Below are positions 35,210 through 43,619 of a DNA stretch of 64,000 nt, piece by piece. Each line of letters begins with the position of its first letter. The stretch's first letter is position 1. A model generated the notes under the pieces. That model saw only the letters and a list, made by a program, of their open reading frames with translations, searched no databases and was not told where the DNA came from. A program made the position numbers and the translations under genes. Source of the DNA: Bacteroidota bacterium (GTDB taxonomy: Bacteria; Bacteroidota; Bacteroidia; Cytophagales; Cyclobacteriaceae); the NCBI GenBank assembly GCA_018266055.1, contig JAFDYT010000002.1, positions 267,657 through 331,656 on the forward strand, read 5' to 3'.

Positions 35210-35974
35210 ATGAAGATCACACCACTTGAAATCCGCCAGAAGTCTTTTGAGAAAAAGATGCGTGGCTATGACAAAGACGAAGTAAATGCTTTCCTCCAGT
35301 CCCTGTCTCAGGAATGGGAACGGACACTGGATGAAACCAAAGAAATGCGCATCCGCCTGGAAACCACCGAGCGTGAAGTAAATAAACTTCGTGAGGTGGA
35401 AAGCTCGCTTTTCAAAACCCTGAAAACAGCTGAAGATACAGGGGCCAGCGTCATAGAGCAGGCCAACAAAACCGCTGAACTTATCTTGCGAGAAAACCAG
35501 ATGAATGCCGATGCGGTGATCAACGAAGCCAAGCGCCGCGCGAAGAATACAATTGAAGAAGCCGAGAGCATATCGAAGCAAATGCTTGCCGAAATGGAAG
35601 ACCGCCTCAAATCCCTGGGGCAACATTATAAGAACCTTGAACTGCACAAAGAAAACTTACTCGCCGATCTCAAGCGTTTAGCTAATGAAACCATCGATCG
35701 GATTGACCGTGCAAAAGCGGCCAGCCGTGAGTTTGATCCAGACCAGCATTTGGCTATGGCCAAGCGTGAATCGAAAAAATCTCTTTTCCCAAATGCCGAG
35801 GTTGAAGCCGAAATGAAGGAATCTGTACAGGAAGTAAAAACCAACGTTGAGCCGACGGTAACTAAAGCTGCCACCGAGCCAGAGCCTGCTCCTGTAGTTC
35901 CCGTCGAACCTGCCAAACCAACCATGGCCGAAGCCATGAAAATACAACGCTCTTTCTTCGACGAAATTCAATGA
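35210..35974 (+). CDS. DivIVA domain protein
   Basis: 254 residues. The N-terminal lipid-binding DivIVA segment is clear (ITPLEIRQKSFEKKMRGYDKDEVNAFL). A long coiled coil follows (about 35-165), then a Pro/Glu/Ala-rich tail. DivIVA-type proteins mark curved membrane and recruit cell-division or wall machinery; in Bacteroidota their partners are poorly known. The stop codon overlaps the start of folB (ATGA, 35971-35974), so the two are translationally coupled although their roles are unrelated. Confidence 0.88.
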   Translation: MKITPLEIRQKSFEKKMRGYDKDEVNAFLQSLSQEWERTLDETKEMRIRLETTEREVNKLREVESSLFKTLKTAEDTGASVIEQANKTAELILRENQMNADAVINEAKRRAKNTIEEAESISKQMLAEMEDRLKSLGQHYKNLELHKENLLADLKRLANETIDRIDRAKAASREFDPDQHLAMAKRESKKSLFPNAEVEAEMKESVQEVKTNVEPTVTKAATEPEPAPVVPVEPAKPTMAEAMKIQRSFFDEIQ

Positions 35975-36333
35975 AGGGAAAAGTAGCGCTTGAAGGGCTG
36001 GAGTTTCATGCCTATCACGGCGTGTATCCGCATGAGCGCTCGTCGGGAAATAAGTTTGAAGTTGATATTTTCGTTGAAACCGAATTTGAAGACACCGCCT
36101 TTCACGACGACCTTAGCGGCACCATCAACTATGAAGATTTGTATTCACTTGTAAAAAGTGAAATGGAAAAACCTTCAAAACTGTTAGAAACAGTTTGTCA
36201 CGCCATCGCCGAAAAAACGCTGGCTACTTTTCGAAGTGCTACAAACGTAGAAGTGAAAATTTCGAAATTCAATCCTCCTATTGGCGGGGTGTGCCGCAAA
36301 GCCAGTGTGGTGGTAAGCCGAAGTAAGATGTAG
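35971..36333 (+). CDS. folB: Dihydroneopterin aldolase
   Basis: 120 residues, the normal size for FolB. EGLEFHAYHGVYPHERSSGNKF and the C-terminal FNPPIGGVCRKASVVV show the DHNA fold with the conserved Tyr/Lys region of the active site. It cleaves 7,8-dihydroneopterin to 6-hydroxymethyl-dihydropterin and glycolaldehyde in folate synthesis. It overlaps divIVA by 4 bp. No other folate gene is adjacent. Confidence 0.9.
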   Translation: MKGKVALEGLEFHAYHGVYPHERSSGNKFEVDIFVETEFEDTAFHDDLSGTINYEDLYSLVKSEMEKPSKLLETVCHAIAEKTLATFRSATNVEVKISKFNPPIGGVCRKASVVVSRSKM

Positions 36334-36348
36334 GAAAACAGTGAAGAC

Positions 36349-36678
36349 TTACCCGTGCCCTCCGCGTGCAAGGGCTTCTTGCTCTACAAACATAAAACCT
36401 CGCGCGTCAGCACCTTCATAAAAATCGACAGCCTTACCGATCAGGTACATCGTATGTTTTTTGTCTAGCAAAATGGTAATTCCCTCAACCTGATAGGTCA
36501 TGTCCGTGGGCTTTTGCTTATCAAAGCCAATAATGAAGGAAACGCCACCGCAGCCGTGACCTCCGCGCACGCCAACCCTTAAACCATACTCTGCGGGAAT
36601 ATTTTTCGTTTCCATAATTTTGCGCGCTTCGGCAGCTGCCAATGGCGTAAGAATTACTGGCTGGAGTGAGTCAAACAT
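36349..36678 (-). CDS. A-type Fe-S carrier-like protein lacking the C-terminal CxC
   Basis: 109 residues with the HesB/IscA fold: LTPLAAAEARKIM at the start, LRVGVRGGHGCGGVSFIIGF with the single cysteine Cys43, and YLIGKAVDFYEGADARGFMF. The canonical C-terminal CGCG pair is replaced by LARGGHG, so only one of the three cluster-binding cysteines remains; His residues at 41 and 108 are nearby. It is probably a diverged paralogue, either binding a cluster at a dimer interface by other ligands or no longer a carrier. It converges on folB. Confidence 0.8.
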   Translation of the reverse strand: MFDSLQPVILTPLAAAEARKIMETKNIPAEYGLRVGVRGGHGCGGVSFIIGFDKQKPTDMTYQVEGITILLDKKHTMYLIGKAVDFYEGADARGFMFVEQEALARGGHG

Positions 36679-36744
36679 GAATTTCGGATCAAAACAAAAA
36701 CAAAGGTCACTGAAAAATAGTTAATTTTCCTGCAAAATAATTTT

Positions 36745-37266
36745 ATGGAAGCCCTGATTGAATTCGGAAAAATACTGATCCCAGCCTCGTTAGTGTTGTA
36801 CGCGGTTTATCTTGTCGTGCGTAGCTTTATCAATCGTGAAGTTGAACTGCGAAAGTTGGAGGTGCGCTCGCGCGCCATCGAAACTATCTTGCCAGCAAGA
36901 CTTCAGGCCTATGAACGAATCACGCTATTTCTTGAACGAATCTCGCCTCAAAATCTTCTCATCCGACTGAATAATCCCGCCTTTGCCGCGCGCGATTTTC
37001 AAAAGATTCTCCTCGACGAAATCCGCAACGAATACAACCACAACGTTTCTCAGCAAGTGTATATGTCTGAAGAAGTGTGGAACCAGGTGCGCAATGCGAA
37101 AGAAGATCTCATCCTGATGATCAACGAATCGGCAGGACTTGTGGCACCTGACAGCTCAAGCATCGAATTGTCAAAAAAAATATTTGAGATGGTGATGAAT
37201 AAAAAACAAGATCCCATCGGGCATGCGTTGAGTGAATTAAAAAAAGAAATACAGCAAACTTTTTAA
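36745..37266 (+). CDS. Conserved membrane-anchored protein of unknown function
   Basis: 173 residues with one N-terminal TM helix (ILIPASLVLYAVYLVVRSF) and a helical cytoplasmic body with the conserved motif ILPARLQAYERITLFLERISPQNLL followed by NEYNHNVSQQVYMS (described in two parts). I recall near-identical motifs in uncharacterised Bacteroidota proteins that often sit near replication or cell-wall genes, but no function is established. It opens a three-gene run with 3-bp gaps to the SDR and dtd genes. Confidence 0.75.
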   Translation: MEALIEFGKILIPASLVLYAVYLVVRSFINREVELRKLEVRSRAIETILPARLQAYERITLFLERISPQNLLIRLNNPAFAARDFQKILLDEIRNEYNHNVSQQVYMSEEVWNQVRNAKEDLILMINESAGLVAPDSSSIELSKKIFEMVMNKKQDPIGHALSELKKEIQQTF

Positions 37267-37269
37267 TCG

Positions 37270-37914
37270 ATGGCCAAAACAGCATTAGTAGCCGGCAGCA
37301 CAGGCTTGATCGGTGGCCAACTTCTAGAACTTCTACTGAAGGACGACCGATATTCGTCGGTCATCGCAGTCAGTCGCAAACCACTCCTGGTGAGCGATTC
37401 AAAACTAATTAATGTGGTATGCGAATTGAAAGACCTTGCTGCTCACGCGAATGAATTAAAATCCGACGACGTTTTCTGCTGCCTAGGTACCACGATAAAA
37501 AAAGCAAAATCAAAAGAGAATTTTCGCGCTGTTGACTATGATGCGCCCGTGCTACTAGGCAAAATCGCCAAAGAAAACGGAGCACAAAAATATCTTCTGG
37601 TTTCGTCACTTGGCGCCAACAAAGGTTCAAGCATTTTTTACAATCAGGTGAAAGGCGAAGTGGAAGAAGCTATCAAGGCTCAGGCATTTACGAGTTTTCA
37701 CGTTCAGCGCCCCTCGTTGTTGCTCGGTCCACGAAAGGAAGAACGTAGCGGTGAAGACGCCGCGAAAGTGTTTTACAAAATCTTTGGCTTCCTCGTTCCC
37801 AAAAAATACATGGCGATAGAATCCATCAAGGTGGCTCGCGCTATGATTGCATTTGCGCAGCAGAATCAAACCGGTGTGATCGTTCACGAATCCGACGAAC
37901 TTCAGTCTTATTAA
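37270..37914 (+). CDS. Atypical SDR / NAD(P)-binding protein (HTATIP2-like)
   Basis: 214 residues. The N-terminal ALVAGSTGLIGGQLL is a TGxxGxxG-type Rossmann motif. Later FCCLGTTIKKAKSKENF, YLLVSSLGANKGSS and NQVKGEVEEAI (a Tyr-x-x-x-Lys-like site: YNQVK) match the atypical SDR subgroup containing TIP30/HTATIP2. Substrates of bacterial members are unknown. It lies 3 bp after the previous gene and 3 bp before dtd. Confidence 0.82.
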   Translation: MAKTALVAGSTGLIGGQLLELLLKDDRYSSVIAVSRKPLLVSDSKLINVVCELKDLAAHANELKSDDVFCCLGTTIKKAKSKENFRAVDYDAPVLLGKIAKENGAQKYLLVSSLGANKGSSIFYNQVKGEVEEAIKAQAFTSFHVQRPSLLLGPRKEERSGEDAAKVFYKIFGFLVPKKYMAIESIKVARAMIAFAQQNQTGVIVHESDELQSY

Positions 37915-37917
37915 AAA

Positions 37918-38370
37918 ATGATCGCAGTAATTCAACGTGTGTCGCATGCGTCAGTCACCATCGACGGAATCGTAAAATCAAAAATTGAAAAGGGGCTGTT
38001 GGTGCTTGTAGGTATTGAAGATGCCGACAATGATGAAGATACAGAATGGCTCGCCGGCAAAATCGTGAACCTCCGGATCTTCAATGATGCCGAAGGCGTG
38101 ATGAACGTGAGTGTAAAAGACGATGGCGGAGATATTATCGTGGTCAGTCAGTTTACCTTGCATGCCAGTACAAAAAAAGGCAACCGGCCCAGTTACATCA
38201 AAGCCTCAAAGCCCGATATCGCTATTCCACGATATGAAAAATTTGTTAAAGTAATTTCAACGATGCTCGGCAAAGCAGTGCAGACCGGTGAATTCGGTGC
38301 CGACATGAAAGTTCAGCTGCTCAATGACGGGCCTGTCACCATCGTCATCGACACCAAGAATAAGGTATAA
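37918..38370 (+). CDS. dtd: D-aminoacyl-tRNA deacylase
   Basis: 150 residues, full length for DTD. MIAVIQRVSHASVTIDG at the start, SQFTL (77-81) and the Gly-cisPro motif GPVT (138-141) are the diagnostic features of the active site. It removes D-amino acids, and glycine from tRNA-Ala, during proofreading. It ends a three-gene run and converges on the channel gene with 3 bp between. Confidence 0.95.
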   Translation: MIAVIQRVSHASVTIDGIVKSKIEKGLLVLVGIEDADNDEDTEWLAGKIVNLRIFNDAEGVMNVSVKDDGGDIIVVSQFTLHASTKKGNRPSYIKASKPDIAIPRYEKFVKVISTMLGKAVQTGEFGADMKVQLLNDGPVTIVIDTKNKV

Positions 38371-38373
38371 TCC

Positions 38374-39318
38374 TTACCGACTCGCCGCCAACACTACAAG
38401 AATAATATTCGAAAGAACATAAATTGCAGCCACCATTCGCGAGCCGATTTTATTGACCCGGTTCGAGGCCTCCACCTTACGATTGTCATGAAGTTTCAAC
38501 GCGATCGCCGAAACCACCAGGATCGCAAAAATGGTGAAGAAGGTAATGGAGTGAAGAATATCCACTAGCGTAAATGACGCCGATTCAGGCAAGATGGAAT
38601 CGATGATGTATTTGTTACCCACGGCAGCAAACAAGCCACCCACGGGTAGGCCAAATCGAGGCTCAACCTCCGAAGGGTTAGGCGCAAAGCCCACCATCGC
38701 GATGAGGAAGGAGATGTACATGCCGATAAAAATTTTCAGGAATAACCCCCACGCATTCCGTTCAATGTCCATCTCAATATTGAAGGAGGAAAATACCTGA
38801 TGATCACGCCCGATGCGGTTGTCGCCAAAGCCAGTCTCATAAGCCTTTTCGCTGGAATTCACCTGAAAGTTCTTAATCTTCCAACCAGCCAGGGTTCCCT
38901 CAGGGTCGTACTTGCTGCCTTTTGTATCAGGGAGAAAAACCAAATCCCGGGTATCATATAAGGAGTTTTCAATATGAATTTTCAGGTGCTGCCGGTCAAA
39001 AGGAAAGTCAAGCACATTCCAGTTTTCTTTCATCACGCTACGCATCTTAAGCATCACCCATTTTTTAACGCCAAGGCTGTCTTCAAGCAATTGAGGCTCG
39101 TCGATTGTCTTGGCATTGGTGATGTCCAGTTGCTTAACAAAATCAAACCGGGGGTCTTTGTAAACAAACCAAAGCCAGTAACGGGCGGTATATTCCTTAT
39201 CGTGAAAATTAATATCATGGACACTCATCACATACGCCCCAACCCGCACGGTATCAGGCGTGGCGTTAGCAAAAAGCACCAGAAAAAGGCCAAAAAATAT
39301 CAACAACGATCGCCTCAT
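38374..39318 (-). CDS. Pentameric ligand-gated ion channel homologue
   Basis: 314 residues: a signal peptide (1-19), an extracellular beta-sandwich domain (about 22-188) with the Pro-loop signature FPFDRQ (105-110), and four TM helices (about 190-211, 222-243, 250-274, 290-311). This is the layout of bacterial channels such as GLIC and ELIC. There is no cysteine in the whole protein, so the Cys-loop disulfide is absent, as in other prokaryotic members. The M2 helix (GLPVGGLFAAVGN) is unlike GLIC's, so selectivity cannot be predicted. It converges on dtd and diverges from the gene at 39431 across a 112-bp region with palindromes. Confidence 0.78.
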   Translation of the reverse strand: MRRSLLIFFGLFLVLFANATPDTVRVGAYVMSVHDINFHDKEYTARYWLWFVYKDPRFDFVKQLDITNAKTIDEPQLLEDSLGVKKWVMLKMRSVMKENWNVLDFPFDRQHLKIHIENSLYDTRDLVFLPDTKGSKYDPEGTLAGWKIKNFQVNSSEKAYETGFGDNRIGRDHQVFSSFNIEMDIERNAWGLFLKIFIGMYISFLIAMVGFAPNPSEVEPRFGLPVGGLFAAVGNKYIIDSILPESASFTLVDILHSITFFTIFAILVVSAIALKLHDNRKVEASNRVNKIGSRMVAAIYVLSNIILVVLAASR

Positions 39319-39356
39319 AACAGGAAGTTAAATTAAGCAACAACCGATCACTTCGC

Positions 39357-39424
39357 AAATTTTCCGGTAGGACAAGCCAGCCTTAGTTTTGTTTAAAATG
39401 AAGTTGTATTTTTCCGGAAAATTT
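39357..39424. promoter_or_regulatory. Inverted AAATTTTCCGG pair in the channel/4TM intergenic region
   Basis: AAATTTTCCGG at 39357-39367 is repeated inverted as CCGGAAAATTT at 39414-39424. The second site is also the core of a perfect palindrome TTTTCCGGAAAA (39410-39421), 9 bp before the ATG at 39431. The two sites lie between divergent genes, so one regulator could control both. A partial -7 box (TATTTTTC) overlaps the right site. Confidence 0.4.
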
Positions 39425-39430
39425 AATGTT

Positions 39431-39871
39431 ATGCATCAAATACTCGTGGTCCTTCATTCTGTCAATCGATTTGTACTATTGGCACTTTTACTCTTGGTTT
39501 TATTCCGGTCGCTGAAAGGCTGGTTAAACAAATCACCCTTCACTCCTGCCGACGACAACTCAAGCCTTGGTTTGTTTATCTCCACCCACACCCAATTTCT
39601 TCTGGGCTTTATACTATTCTTTATCAGTCCTGCCGTCATCTTTAGCGGTGCGTCAATGAAAGACCCGATCTCCCGCTACTGGCTGGTAGAGCACAGCACC
39701 GGAATGATTATTGCCGTTGTGCTCATCACGCTTGGGCGTATTCTGAGCAAAAAAGTAACAGATAGCACAGCCCGTCATAAAAAGACTTTTATTTTCAATG
39801 CCATCGCTTTACTATTAATCCTCGGTATCATCGCGATGAACCACCGCGGCTTTTTCAGCGTAAGCTGGTAA
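39431..39871 (+). CDS. Four-helix membrane protein of unknown function
   Basis: 146 residues from the ATG at 39431; a longer start at 39389 adds a non-hydrophobic leader. Four TM helices can be read, with His residues at the helix ends (HQILVVLHSVNRF, STHTQFLLGFILFF, LVEHSTGMIIAVVL, MNHRGFF) that are placed as in small b-type cytochrome or CopD-like proteins. Haem binding is inference. It ends in a strong terminator and diverges from the channel gene. Confidence 0.68.
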   Translation: MHQILVVLHSVNRFVLLALLLLVLFRSLKGWLNKSPFTPADDNSSLGLFISTHTQFLLGFILFFISPAVIFSGASMKDPISRYWLVEHSTGMIIAVVLITLGRILSKKVTDSTARHKKTFIFNAIALLLILGIIAMNHRGFFSVSW

Positions 39872-39896
39872 TCAATTCAATCCCTAAATTTTGAAG

Positions 39897-39930
39897 AGTC
39901 CAACACTTGAATCGGTGTTGGACTTTTTTA
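39897..39930 (+). terminator. Rho-independent terminator after the four-helix protein gene
   Basis: AGTCCAACAC/GTGTTGGACT form a perfect 10-bp stem around an 8-nt loop, followed by TTTTT. It lies 26 bp past the stop and also sits at the end of the convergent NRAMP-like gene. Confidence 0.85.
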
Positions 39931-41106
39931 TAGCCAGACGATAACGCCACGCACGCCCATGTAGCTCATCACGATCACGACCAGCCAGCCCACGACCGAC
40001 AACCAAACCGGGTGGTGATAATCGTTGAGAAGATTCTTTTTGAATGTCGAAGATAAAATAATGGCCAGTGCAAATGGAAGCACCAATCCGTTAATGGCGC
40101 CGGCTGCCACCAGCACATTCACAGGCTGTCCTACAATAACAAACAGAATAGTGGAAAATAAGATAAAGGCGATGATGAGTTGTCTGAAATTTTTCTCAAC
40201 GAAAGGATGAATGGATTTGGCAAATGATACTGAAGTAAAAGCCGATCCGACCACGGATGTGATGGCCGCACTCCAAAGCACAAGTCCGAAAATTTTGTAG
40301 CCCACTATTCCGGCTGCTGTCTTAAAAACAACCGCAGCAGGGTTATCATTACCCAGCGAAATCCCCTGCCATACCACTCCAAGTGCAGCTACAAACAAAA
40401 TAGATCGCATGAGCGACGCAATGAGAATTGCCGAAACAGAGCTTTGTGATACTTGTTTGAGATTTTCCTTCCCCGAAATACCGGCATCAAGCAAACGATG
40501 GGCACCTGCAAAGCTGATGTAGCCACCGACTGTTCCACCTACAATGGTAAGAATGATTAGTTCATTGATCTGATCGGGGAAAAAGGTTTTGCCAACAGCT
40601 TCAGTCAGCGGAGGATCTGCCTGAAAGGCGACATACAAGGTCAAAACAATCATGACGAACCCAAGCACCTTGGCAAAGGCGTCCATCGCTTTGCCCGCTT
40701 CTTTTACCATAAAAATGATCGAAGCAATCAGGCAACTTACCACAGCACCCGTCTGCACGCTCCAGCCAAACAAAACCTGAAATCCAAGTCCTGCGCCAGC
40801 TATGTTGCCGATATTAAATGCGAGGCCACCCAACAAAATCAGCAGCGTAAGGAAATGACCTGCACCGGGAAGTACTTGATTCGCCAGATCCTGACCGTAC
40901 CGTTTGCTCACGCTGATCAATCGCCAGATATTAAGCTGAACGCCGATATCAAGCAACACAGAAATCAAAATGACAAAACCGAAACTTCCTTTTAGTTGCT
41001 CTGTAAATTTTGTGGTTTGCGTGATAAAGCCTGGACCGATCGCCGACGTTGCCATCAAAAATGCAGCGCCAACCAAAGGTCCGGAAAGAAGTCTCTTTAC
41101 ATCCAC
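39928..41106 (-). CDS. NRAMP-fold transporter of the 5-oxoprolinase operon, atypical metal site
   Basis: 392 residues with about 11 hydrophobic helices in the NRAMP/LeuT-like order. The M1 segment reads ATSAIGPGFITQ (residues 19-30) where metal-transporting NRAMPs have DPGN, and the M6 region (about 189-202, VGGTVGGYISFAGA) lacks the Met-Pro-His of metal transporters. The metal-coordinating residues are therefore absent. It directly follows pxpA on the same strand, as ycsG accompanies ycsF in Bacillus. The best inference is transport of 5-oxoproline or a related compound, not Mn/Fe. Confidence 0.85.
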   Translation of the reverse strand: MDVKRLLSGPLVGAAFLMATSAIGPGFITQTTKFTEQLKGSFGFVILISVLLDIGVQLNIWRLISVSKRYGQDLANQVLPGAGHFLTLLILLGGLAFNIGNIAGAGLGFQVLFGWSVQTGAVVSCLIASIIFMVKEAGKAMDAFAKVLGFVMIVLTLYVAFQADPPLTEAVGKTFFPDQINELIILTIVGGTVGGYISFAGAHRLLDAGISGKENLKQVSQSSVSAILIASLMRSILFVAALGVVWQGISLGNDNPAAVVFKTAAGIVGYKIFGLVLWSAAITSVVGSAFTSVSFAKSIHPFVEKNFRQLIIAFILFSTILFVIVGQPVNVLVAAGAINGLVLPFALAIILSSTFKKNLLNDYHHPVWLSVVGWLVVIVMSYMGVRGVIVWL

Positions 41107-41856
41107 TTATCCAAAAGTTTGGATGTTAATTTTTTCCTCCAGTAAACGGGCATGAATCAGCTTGGCAAACTCCACCGCGTGCGCGCCATCACCATGAAGA
41201 CAAATAGTATCGGCTTGCACAGGAATTATTTCACCAGACAACGTTTTTACGGTTCCTTCTTTTACAAACCGAAGCACTTGTTCAATAGCTTTCCCTTCGC
41301 TCTCGATTAGCGCTTTGTGTTGCGATCGTGGCGTGAGTGAGCCATCGGGTTGGTAGGTGCGGTCAGCAAAGACTTCGTTGGCCGTTTTTAGCTGTACCTG
41401 TTTTGCTTCGCGAATCATTGCGCTGCCGGAGAGGCCGTAAAGAATTAACGAATCATCAAATGATTTTATCGACAAAGCAATGTGTCGTGCCAGGTCAGGG
41501 TCTTTAGCCGCCATATTGTACATAGCGCCATGCGGTTTTACATGATGCAAGCGGGCTCCATGTTCATCTACAATTTTTTTCAGAATCGTGAGTTGCTTCA
41601 GGATAATCTGTTCAATCTGGTCGCCCAAAAAATTCATGTTAGTGCGTCCAAAATTTTCCCAATCGGGATACGAAGGATGCGCTCCAATGGCCACATTATG
41701 TTTCAGGCACAACGCTACCGTCGCCCTCATCAGATCTTCATTACCGGCGTGATAACCACACGCAATATTAGCCGAGCTAATCCACGGCATCAGTTCAGCT
41801 TCATTGCCAATTCCTTCCGCTACGTCGCAATTAATGTCGATTTTGTCTCCGATCAT
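41107..41856 (-). CDS. pxpA: 5-oxoprolinase subunit A (LamB/YcsF family)
   Basis: 249 residues. The N-terminal KIDINCDVAEGIGNEAELMPW, the SSANIACGYHAGNEDLM motif and VKPHGAMYNMA are the family signature. With PxpB and PxpC it makes the ATP-dependent prokaryotic 5-oxoprolinase that opens pyroglutamate to glutamate. Its start overlaps pxpC by 4 bp and its stop abuts the transporter start with no gap, so the operon is pxpB-pxpC-pxpA-transporter. Confidence 0.93.
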   Translation of the reverse strand: MIGDKIDINCDVAEGIGNEAELMPWISSANIACGYHAGNEDLMRATVALCLKHNVAIGAHPSYPDWENFGRTNMNFLGDQIEQIILKQLTILKKIVDEHGARLHHVKPHGAMYNMAAKDPDLARHIALSIKSFDDSLILYGLSGSAMIREAKQVQLKTANEVFADRTYQPDGSLTPRSQHKALIESEGKAIEQVLRFVKEGTVKTLSGEIIPVQADTICLHGDGAHAVEFAKLIHARLLEEKINIQTFG

Positions 41857-42833
41857 TTGGCAAGATATTTATTTAACTGCTCACGACAACCGGCTTTTAT
41901 TTCGGCCAATATCTTTTCTCTCGAAAGGAACAATCGTTCAGCTTCTGCAAGCCCAATCATCATAAAGGTAATGTTGTCGCTCGGGCCTAGTTGCGCAAGC
42001 TTAGGCAAATCGGCTTTTATCACCGATGCAATTCGCGGGTAGCCGCCCGTCGTTTGATGATCGGCCATTAAGATAATTAAGTTTCCATCAGGCAGGCGTT
42101 GCACGGTACCAAAATCAACCGGTGAAGAAACCAATTCAATTTGTTGCATCATTGAAATCGGCTCTCCCACCAGTCGAAAGCCCATCCTGTTGCTTTTGCC
42201 AGTGATCGTGAAAGAGGCCGATTCCAAAGTTTTTTTGCCGTGATCCGACAACCAATTAAATTCAACGCCGGGCACGCATCGAATCAAAGTTTGGGGCGAA
42301 TAGACTTTATCTAATTCAACAGAAGAAATTCCCCAGGGAAATATTTTTGTTTCATGACCCAAGTGTTCCTTATTGTTTGTTTCAAGCACGTCCCCTTTTT
42401 TCAAGGCTCGGCCAAAATATCCGCCAGCGTGTACACCAAGATGGGTGGATTGGCTCGATAGCCAACTCTCAGCCTTCCATCCACCGCGGGCAGCAAGGTA
42501 GGCGCGCCCACTTGATTTGCTCTTGAATTGTAAGCACGCATTTTCTCCAATCACCACGGGCTTCCACAACGGCAGCTGCTCCTCGTTGACCATCGCCTCA
42601 AAGCCTGTACCGGTCAAGCTGATCATGGTGGCTTTTTGAAAAATGATTTCGGGTAATGGAGGGTGCATTTCAAGCACTGCAGCACTGGCATCGTTACCAA
42701 CAAGAAAATTTGCAACACGCATGGCAAAAGAATCCATCGCGCCGCTGGGGCCGATCCCCAGTTGGCGAAAGCCCGTGCGCTCTCCCGCTACTAACAGTGT
42801 CAACAATCCGGCTTTCCTGATTTCAATACTCAT
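41853..42833 (-). CDS. pxpC: 5-oxoprolinase subunit C (biotin-dependent carboxylase-like)
   Basis: 326 residues from the ATG at 42833; longer frames would extend far into pxpB and lack homologous sequence. It opens with IRKAGLLTLL and contains RTGFRQLGIGPSGAMDSFA and GNLIILMADHQTTGGYPRIA, as in the AHS2/KipA family. It overlaps pxpB by 11 bp and pxpA by 4 bp, so translation is coupled. Confidence 0.93.
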   Translation of the reverse strand: MSIEIRKAGLLTLLVAGERTGFRQLGIGPSGAMDSFAMRVANFLVGNDASAAVLEMHPPLPEIIFQKATMISLTGTGFEAMVNEEQLPLWKPVVIGENACLQFKSKSSGRAYLAARGGWKAESWLSSQSTHLGVHAGGYFGRALKKGDVLETNNKEHLGHETKIFPWGISSVELDKVYSPQTLIRCVPGVEFNWLSDHGKKTLESASFTITGKSNRMGFRLVGEPISMMQQIELVSSPVDFGTVQRLPDGNLIILMADHQTTGGYPRIASVIKADLPKLAQLGPSDNITFMMIGLAEAERLFLSREKILAEIKAGCREQLNKYLAK

Positions 42834-43530
42834 TGCAACGGCTAAATTCAATCTCATCAATCGAATAAAAACGCACACAGTCACCCGGTTGAAAAAAACA
42901 GGGCATATCTTTCGATTTATCAAAAACCATTTTGGGTGTTCGTCCAATCAGCTGCCATCCGCCTGGTGAGGCGATCGGATAAATTCCTGTTTGAAGTCCT
43001 GCTATTCCTACGCTTCCTGGTGGCACCAAAGTGCGATGCGTCTGTCTTCTCGGCGATGCTATCCGTTGATCAACCGAGCCCATGTAGGCAAAACCCGGCA
43101 GAAATCCGATCATGTACACGCGGTAACTTCCGGCTGTATGCAATGAAATTACTTCCTGCACCGATAGTTGATTGATGTCTGCCACGTAAGTCAAGTCCTC
43201 GCCATCATACAACACCGGGACATCAATAATTCTTGCGGGTGCTGGCGGAGCAACAAAATCTTGTTGTTCACTCCAGCGCTCGAGCAATGACTTCACATAG
43301 TCGAAAGCTGTGAGATGATTTCCTTTTTGCTGATCAACTAACCTTGTATCGTAAAAAATGGCAAGTGAAGCATAGGCGGGCACTGATTCAATGAATCCGG
43401 CAAATGGATTAGTATTTACCAACCGATGCAAGTCCATAACCCTTTCGTTGAGAATGCTGTCAATTTGGTTTCCAAATGAAACGAGGACAGCGCATTCGCT
43501 GAGTGATGTTATGGTGAAGAATTGCTCCAC
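42823..43530 (-). CDS. pxpB: 5-oxoprolinase subunit B (KipI/AHS1 family)
   Basis: 235 residues. The motifs VYMIGFLPGFAYMG (about 138-151) and RTHRTLVPPGSVGIAGLQTGIYPIASPGGW (given by its start and end) match the allophanate-hydrolase subunit 1/KipI fold. It is the first gene of the operon; 89 bp separate it from the divergent GNAT gene, where a near-consensus TAATTTAC lies on the minus strand. Confidence 0.93.
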   Translation of the reverse strand: MEQFFTITSLSECAVLVSFGNQIDSILNERVMDLHRLVNTNPFAGFIESVPAYASLAIFYDTRLVDQQKGNHLTAFDYVKSLLERWSEQQDFVAPPAPARIIDVPVLYDGEDLTYVADINQLSVQEVISLHTAGSYRVYMIGFLPGFAYMGSVDQRIASPRRQTHRTLVPPGSVGIAGLQTGIYPIASPGGWQLIGRTPKMVFDKSKDMPCFFQPGDCVRFYSIDEIEFSRCNEY

Positions 43531-43619
43531 TAAAATTATTTGATAGGTAAATTAATTTTTAAAATCGGTAATTTATCTTTCAAAACCGTATTTCTTTTGC
43601 TAACTCTCATCTGAGATAT

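Noticed and set aside
39928..41106. Calling this gene a Mn/Fe NRAMP transporter
   Set aside because: DPGN and Met-Pro-His are absent and the gene belongs to the 5-oxoprolinase operon.
42834..42947. A longer pxpC start extending 38 codons into pxpB
   Set aside because: The extension has no family similarity, and the ATG at 42833 gives the normal protein start.
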